From an uncultured Pseudomonadota bacterium (GTDB taxonomy: Bacteria > Pseudomonadota > Gammaproteobacteria > Steroidobacterales > Steroidobacteraceae), in NCBI GenBank assembly GCA_903868595.1, contig CAIPVV010000004.1, forward strand, positions 1-64,000: a stretch of 64,000 nucleotides of DNA, written 5' to 3'. Made by a program: the position numbers and the translations under genes. The first letter of the stretch is position 1. Each line of letters starts with the position of its first letter. Positions 60,390 through 64,000 of this stretch are shown here, one piece after another. The notes beneath the pieces were generated by a model. The model ran no database searches. It saw nothing but the letters and a program-made list of their open reading frames with translations, and had not been told where the DNA came from.

Positions 60390-60953
60390 ATCGCCATCCT
60401 GAGCCCCGCCTTACGGCCGCTGCGTCTGCTGGGCGAGGAGTCGCTGCGCCAGCGCTTCGATGACGCCATAGCCCGCGGTGCAGGCGAGGAGGCGGCGCAC
60501 TGCGTCCACGAGTGGTGCATGCGGGGTGAGTTTCCGTCGCGCATCGAGGCGGCCAAGGAATTGCTGTGGAAACGCTGCGCTGCGAGCGTGCCGGAGTGGC
60601 TGCCGATGAACTACGTGCACTGGCTGCCGACGGTCTATGAAGTCAGTGCCGGGTTCCAGGCGGCAGCGAGCGGCCGCTCGCACATCTATCTGGTGCTGCT
60701 GGACTACGCCGATCGCCGCGGCGATCCGCAGGGGATCTATGTCGGCATGAGCCGCTATCCGGCTGCGCAGCGCTTCGACCAGCACAAAGCCGGGATACGG
60801 GCCGCCCGCAGCGTGCTCAAGCGGGGCGTGGAGGTGCTGACCGGTCCGGTGCTGCACCTGCAGTTCATCGCACGCGCTGAAGCCGAGCGCATCGAGTCGC
60901 AGCTCGCCGAGGCGCTCGCGGCCGCGGGCCTGCACGTGGAGGGTGGCCACTAG
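60390..60953 (+). CDS. GIY-YIG-like nuclease-fold protein, apparent ATC start
   Basis: The C-terminal part holds a GIY-YIG-like core (HIYLVLLDYADR, GIYVGMSRYPAAQRFDQHKA, GIRAARSVLKRGVEVL). The coding-looking frame extends upstream to ILSPALRPLRLLGEESLRQR. An ideal AAGGAG at 60378-60383 stands 6 bases before an ATC (60390) that would open the protein as AILSPALRP. No ATG, GTG or TTG occurs in frame until 60519, which would remove 43 residues and has no Shine-Dalgarno. So either ATC is used as a rare start or the ATG was lost. Full form 187 residues, short form 144. Function: unknown, possibly nucleic-acid cleavage. Confidence 0.65.
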   Translation: MAILSPALRPLRLLGEESLRQRFDDAIARGAGEEAAHCVHEWCMRGEFPSRIEAAKELLWKRCAASVPEWLPMNYVHWLPTVYEVSAGFQAAASGRSHIYLVLLDYADRRGDPQGIYVGMSRYPAAQRFDQHKAGIRAARSVLKRGVEVLTGPVLHLQFIARAEAERIESQLAEALAAAGLHVEGGH

Positions 60954-60960
60954 TGCGCTG

Positions 60961-61623
60961 CTACAGCGCGCGGCGAAAGGTGAGGTTGATGCGCGCCTCG
61001 CCGGCAAACGGATGGCGCGCGGCCTTGAGCTTGGCGATCCCGTGGAAATGCAGTCGGGACGCACCGCCCCAGACCACGACGTCGCCGTGGGCAAGCTCCA
61101 CGCGCCGGGTGGGGTCGCTGCGCTGTGCGCCACCGAAGAGGAACGTGGCGGCGATACCCAGCGACACCGAGACGATCGGCTGGCTGAGGTCGCGCTCGTT
61201 GCGGTCCTGGTGCAGGCCCATCGCCGTGCCCGGCAGGTAGCGGTTGAGGAGGCAGGCATCGGGCGTGAACCGCGCGTAGCCCGCCGCTGCGGCGGCTCGC
61301 GCAGCCAGGTCCTGCAGCACGGGCGGCAGCGCAGGCCAGTCCTGGCCGGTGAGCGGATCGGTGGTCGAGTAGCGGTAGCCGCGACGGTCGCTGATCCAGC
61401 CGGCTGTGCCGCAATTGCTCATCGCAACCGACATGGTGTAGCCGCGCATCGTGGTCATCTGCCGCCACGGCGAGCGCGCCAGCACGGCCTGGATCGCCTC
61501 CTGCAGCGGTGCATCCGCCATCACGAAGCTGCGCAGCAGCAGCGCATCGGCGGCCAGGTCCTCGCGCGTCGGTGCCTGCGGCGGTCCACCAAACAGGTCC
61601 TGCGTGCCGCCGGCCTGCTTCAT
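60961..61623 (-). CDS. alkB: AlkB-type 2-oxoglutarate/Fe(II) DNA-repair dioxygenase
   Basis: A 220-residue oxygenase that removes alkyl groups from DNA bases. The HxD iron motif is in GLHQDRNERDL, the distal His in SRLHFHGIAKL and the 2-oxoglutarate Arg in EARINLTFRR. It has the nucleotide-recognition lid RGYTMSVAMSNCGTAGW and the TDPLTGQDWPALPPVLQDLA segment found in AlkB. The start overlaps the stop of ada by 4 bases, so the two form the classical adaptive-response pair in one operon. Confidence 0.93.
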   Translation of the reverse strand: MKQAGGTQDLFGGPPQAPTREDLAADALLLRSFVMADAPLQEAIQAVLARSPWRQMTTMRGYTMSVAMSNCGTAGWISDRRGYRYSTTDPLTGQDWPALPPVLQDLAARAAAAAGYARFTPDACLLNRYLPGTAMGLHQDRNERDLSQPIVSVSLGIAATFLFGGAQRSDPTRRVELAHGDVVVWGGASRLHFHGIAKLKAARHPFAGEARINLTFRRAL

Positions 61624-62711
61624 TTCTTGGCTTCCCGCTTCAGCAACTCGCGCTTGCGCTCAATACCCCAGCGATAGCCAGACAGCGCGCCGTCGCGGCG
61701 CACGACGCGGTGGCAGGGGATGGCCACGGCCAGCGGATTGGCGCCGCAGGCCTGGGCGATGGCGCGCACGGCCCGCGGGGCACGGATCTCCCGTGCGATC
61801 TGCGTGTAGCTGGCCGTGCTGCCGGCGGGGATCTCCCGCAGTGCCTTCCAGACCCGCTGCTGAAACGCCGTGCCGCGTATATCCAGCGGCAGCGCGAGCC
61901 CCAGCGTGGGTCTATCGATCAGCGCCACGACCTGCTGAACCTGCGCGCGGAAGGATTCCCCCGCGCGCGTGAGCTGCGCGCGGGGGAATCGGCCGGAGAG
62001 TTCCTGCCGCAGCGATCCGACGCTATCGCCCAGCAGGATCGCGCACAGCCCGCGCCCGGTGCTGGCCACCAGCACCCTGCCCAGCGCGCAGGGTGCCGTG
62101 GCGTACTGGATGTGCTCGCCGGCGCCGCCGGTCTTGCAGCGCGTGGCGGGCGTGCCGATGACGGCGGCCGACTCCTCGTAAAACGGGCCACTGGAGCCGT
62201 AGCCGGCGGCAGGGAGCGCGTCGGTCACGGTGCCCGGGGCCGCCAGGCCCTGGCCGATGCGCTCGCGCCGACGCTGGGCGCGGTATTCGCGTGGCGTCAG
62301 GCCGAGCGCCCTGCGGAACTGCCGCTGCAGGTGAAATCGACCGAGCCCGGCTTCCCGGCAGAGCGATTCCAGCGTGGGCTGGGTCTTCGCCGTCTCGAGC
62401 CACCGGTACCGGCGCACGACGAGCGCGCTGCGCTGGTGGATCGCCGGCAGCTCCCGCGGATGGCCCAGAAGGCAGGCCCTGAAGCCCGCTGCCTCGGCGG
62501 CAGCTGGGTTCGCGAAGTACTCGACGTGTTCCGCGCGCGGGCGGCGGGAAGGGCAGGAGGCACGGCAGTACACGCCGGTGGTGCGCAGGCCATAGACGAA
62601 GGCCCGGTCGGCACGCCTGTCGCGGGCGAGGAGCGCCTGCCAGCGCTCGGCCGCCCTCGCAAAGCGCGTGCCGTGGCAGGGTGCCGGAGGGTTGCGGGAA
62701 TCGGGCTGCAT
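61620..62711 (-). CDS. ada: Ada-type methyltransferase/regulator lacking one zinc Cys
   Basis: A 363-residue Ada protein: an N-terminal zinc domain whose Cys accepts methyl from phosphotriesters, an AraC-type helix-turn-helix region (about 105-180: CREAGLGRFHLQRQFRRALG) and a C-terminal O6-alkylguanine transferase (IPCHRVV active site). The zinc domain shows Cys49 and Cys53 (GVYCRASCP) and Cys80, but the fourth ligand is Gly83 (FRACLLG instead of CxxC). The methyl-accepting Cys49 is kept. Zinc binding may be weakened, which would alter induction of the operon. The C-terminal repair activity looks intact. Followed by alkB with a 4-base overlap. Confidence 0.92.
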   Translation of the reverse strand: MQPDSRNPPAPCHGTRFARAAERWQALLARDRRADRAFVYGLRTTGVYCRASCPSRRPRAEHVEYFANPAAAEAAGFRACLLGHPRELPAIHQRSALVVRRYRWLETAKTQPTLESLCREAGLGRFHLQRQFRRALGLTPREYRAQRRRERIGQGLAAPGTVTDALPAAGYGSSGPFYEESAAVIGTPATRCKTGGAGEHIQYATAPCALGRVLVASTGRGLCAILLGDSVGSLRQELSGRFPRAQLTRAGESFRAQVQQVVALIDRPTLGLALPLDIRGTAFQQRVWKALREIPAGSTASYTQIAREIRAPRAVRAIAQACGANPLAVAIPCHRVVRRDGALSGYRWGIERKRELLKREAKK

Positions 62712-62850
62712 GGGGCCTCCATTGTCGGCGGCGCGGCGTTCTGCCGCCAGTTTCCCTGCAGCCTGCCGGTAGGCCGGCCGCGGCGCACGGCCCTATCTTT
62801 TCCTGCCCCGATATTGCTACCTTGCGGACGGGTTTTGGCTAGGAAAAACA

Positions 62851-64000
62851 ATGACAACGACCGCCGACAAGGGCTCTGGCTACCAGACCCGCATGATGAT
62901 CCTGCTGACGTTGAGCTTTGGCTTCGTCTTCCTGGATCGCAACGCCTTCAGCTACCTGGCGCCCTTCATTGCGCCGGAACTCGGGCTCAACTATTCCCAG
63001 ATTGGCTGGCTCACCTCGGCGCTGTCCTTTACGTGGGCGATCGGCGGCTACCTGATCAGCCGCTTCTCCGATTCCAGCGGCCGTCGCAAGTCCTTGCTGG
63101 TGGCGGCCTTCCTGGTGTTCTCGGTCAGCTCGGTCCTCAGTGGTCTCGCGCACAGCTTTGTGATGCTGATGGCAGCCCGCCTGATCATGGGCGTGGCCGA
63201 GGGCCCGATCCTGCCGATCTCCCAGTCGCTGGTGGCCCTTGAGACCAGCGAAGCGCGTCGCGGCCACGCGATGGGCGTCATGCAGAACTTCGGCAGCAAC
63301 TTCATTGGCAGCTTCGTGGCGCCGCTGCTGTTGATCGCGATCGCCGAGGCCTACAACTGGCGGGCGTCGTTCTTCGTGGCCGCCGTGCCGGGCCTGATCA
63401 TCGTGGTGCTCATGGCTAAGATGCTGCGCGAGCCGCCGAAGGCGGCGGTGGTGGCCGGAGCCGCCGTCGTGGCCGCCGACGAGGCCCACATGGGTCCGCT
63501 GGCGATGCTGGCCATTCGCAACATCGGCCTGAGCGTGCTCATCTGCTGCGCGATGGTGGCGTGGATGGTGCTGGGCTGGGCGTTCCTGCCCAAGTTCTTC
63601 ACGGACGTTCGCCACATCGCCCCGGGGGAGATGAAGTGGATCGTGAGCGTGCTGGGCCTGTCGGCCGCGGCCTTCGCCTTCGTCGTGCCACGGCTCTCCG
63701 ACCACTATGGCCGCAAGCCGATCCTGGTGATCTTCTGCCTCGTGGGTGCGCTGGTGCCGGCCGCGGCGCTGTACTTCCAGGGCTCCAACTACGGGCTCGC
63801 GGCGCTGATCTTCCTGGGCTGGTCGGCCAGCGGCGCGATCCCGATCTTCATGGCGACGATTCCCGCCGAGACGCTGCCGCCGCGCTACATCGCGACGGCG
63901 CTGGGCCTGGTGATGGGGCTGGGCGAGTTGATCGGGGGCGTGTCCGCCCCGTCGCTGGCCGGCATGGCGGCCGACCACTATGGCCTGCAGGTCACGATGC
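62851..64000 (+). CDS. MFS transporter (truncated by right edge)
   Basis: At least 383 residues of a major-facilitator transporter that runs off the window. It opens MMILLTLSFGFVFLDRNAFS, has GYLISRFSDSSGRRKSLL (signature loop 2-3), RLIMGVAEGPILPISQSLVA and LSDHYGRKPILVI (second half-signature). This is the pattern of anion:cation symporters (hexuronate, phthalate or aromatic-acid type). AGGA is about 7 bases upstream of the ATG. It diverges from ada with a 139-base spacer that must hold both promoters. The substrate is unknown. Confidence 0.88.
   Translation, partial: MTTTADKGSGYQTRMMILLTLSFGFVFLDRNAFSYLAPFIAPELGLNYSQIGWLTSALSFTWAIGGYLISRFSDSSGRRKSLLVAAFLVFSVSSVLSGLAHSFVMLMAARLIMGVAEGPILPISQSLVALETSEARRGHAMGVMQNFGSNFIGSFVAPLLLIAIAEAYNWRASFFVAAVPGLIIVVLMAKMLREPPKAAVVAGAAVVAADEAHMGPLAMLAIRNIGLSVLICCAMVAWMVLGWAFLPKFFTDVRHIAPGEMKWIVSVLGLSAAAFAFVVPRLSDHYGRKPILVIFCLVGALVPAAALYFQGSNYGLAALIFLGWSASGAIPIFMATIPAETLPPRYIATALGLVMGLGELIGGVSAPSLAGMAADHYGLQVTM

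Overview
The window is GC-rich chromosomal DNA from a Gram-negative bacterium. Lipoprotein and Tat-type signal peptides, an RND pump, TonB-receptor debris, beta-barrel proteins and an ECF-sigma/DUF3106 block together suggest a gammaproteobacterium, perhaps from the Xanthomonadales/Nevskiales/Steroidobacterales side. That placement is inference. No rRNA, tRNA or CRISPR array was seen. Many genes are coupled by 4-bp ATGA/GTGA overlaps, and between them lie several badly decayed genes.

Layout. 1-9.3 kb: dead IS5-type transposase, MetA-type outer-membrane protein, SnoaL-like protein, recQ, Tat-exported metallo-beta-lactamase-fold hydrolase, m5U RNA methyltransferase, SYLF protein, RsuA-type pseudouridine synthase, DUF4197 protein. 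9.3-11 kb: eroded DNA, a less GC-rich SnoaL-like lipoprotein and an inverted repeat. 11-15.3 kb: PQQ/haem alcohol dehydrogenase with a lanthanide-type active site, an interrupted sensory gene, and a TlpA-methyltransferase pair. 15.3-16.5 kb: wreckage of a 2TM effector and a TIR protein, probably an old conflict or defence locus. 16.5-24 kb: RIO kinase, GST, methyltransferase, lipoprotein, DUF1653, DUF4279, alginate-export-like porin, TonB-receptor pseudogene and PPK2. 24-29.5 kb: RND adaptor-RND pump-MFS operon.

30-37.5 kb: a MarR regulator diverges from six tightly coupled genes: aldehyde dehydrogenase, carotenoid/stilbene cleavage oxygenase, SnoaL-like protein, zinc alcohol dehydrogenase, alpha/beta hydrolase and MFS transporter. 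An 18-bp palindrome sits between the two units. This looks like a regulated catabolic module for an alkene-linked aromatic or terpenoid. 37.5-40 kb: a six-gene operon around an ECF sigma factor with two DUF3106 paralogues. 40.5-42.2 kb: a DUF2844/DUF3443 pair, the second with pepsin-like aspartyl motifs.

42.2-58.1 kb is the most striking part. A divergent FAD/2x[4Fe-4S] oxidoreductase with an ankyrin protein faces a six-gene operon: CcmI-like TPR protein, His-rich (b-haem-like) membrane protein, a 21-haem cytochrome built from triheme repeats, a 1778-residue cytochrome with 56 CXXCH motifs built from pentaheme repeats, an outer-membrane barrel protein with SPOR and TPR domains, and a lipoprotein. 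The pair could carry 77 c-haems. I infer a trans-envelope electron conduit of unusual architecture.

58-64 kb: DUF1295/DUF2878 membrane proteins, a SnoaL-like pseudogene, a GIY-YIG-like protein whose natural start appears to be ATC, an ada-alkB alkylation-repair operon in which Ada lacks one zinc cysteine, and an MFS transporter cut by the right edge.
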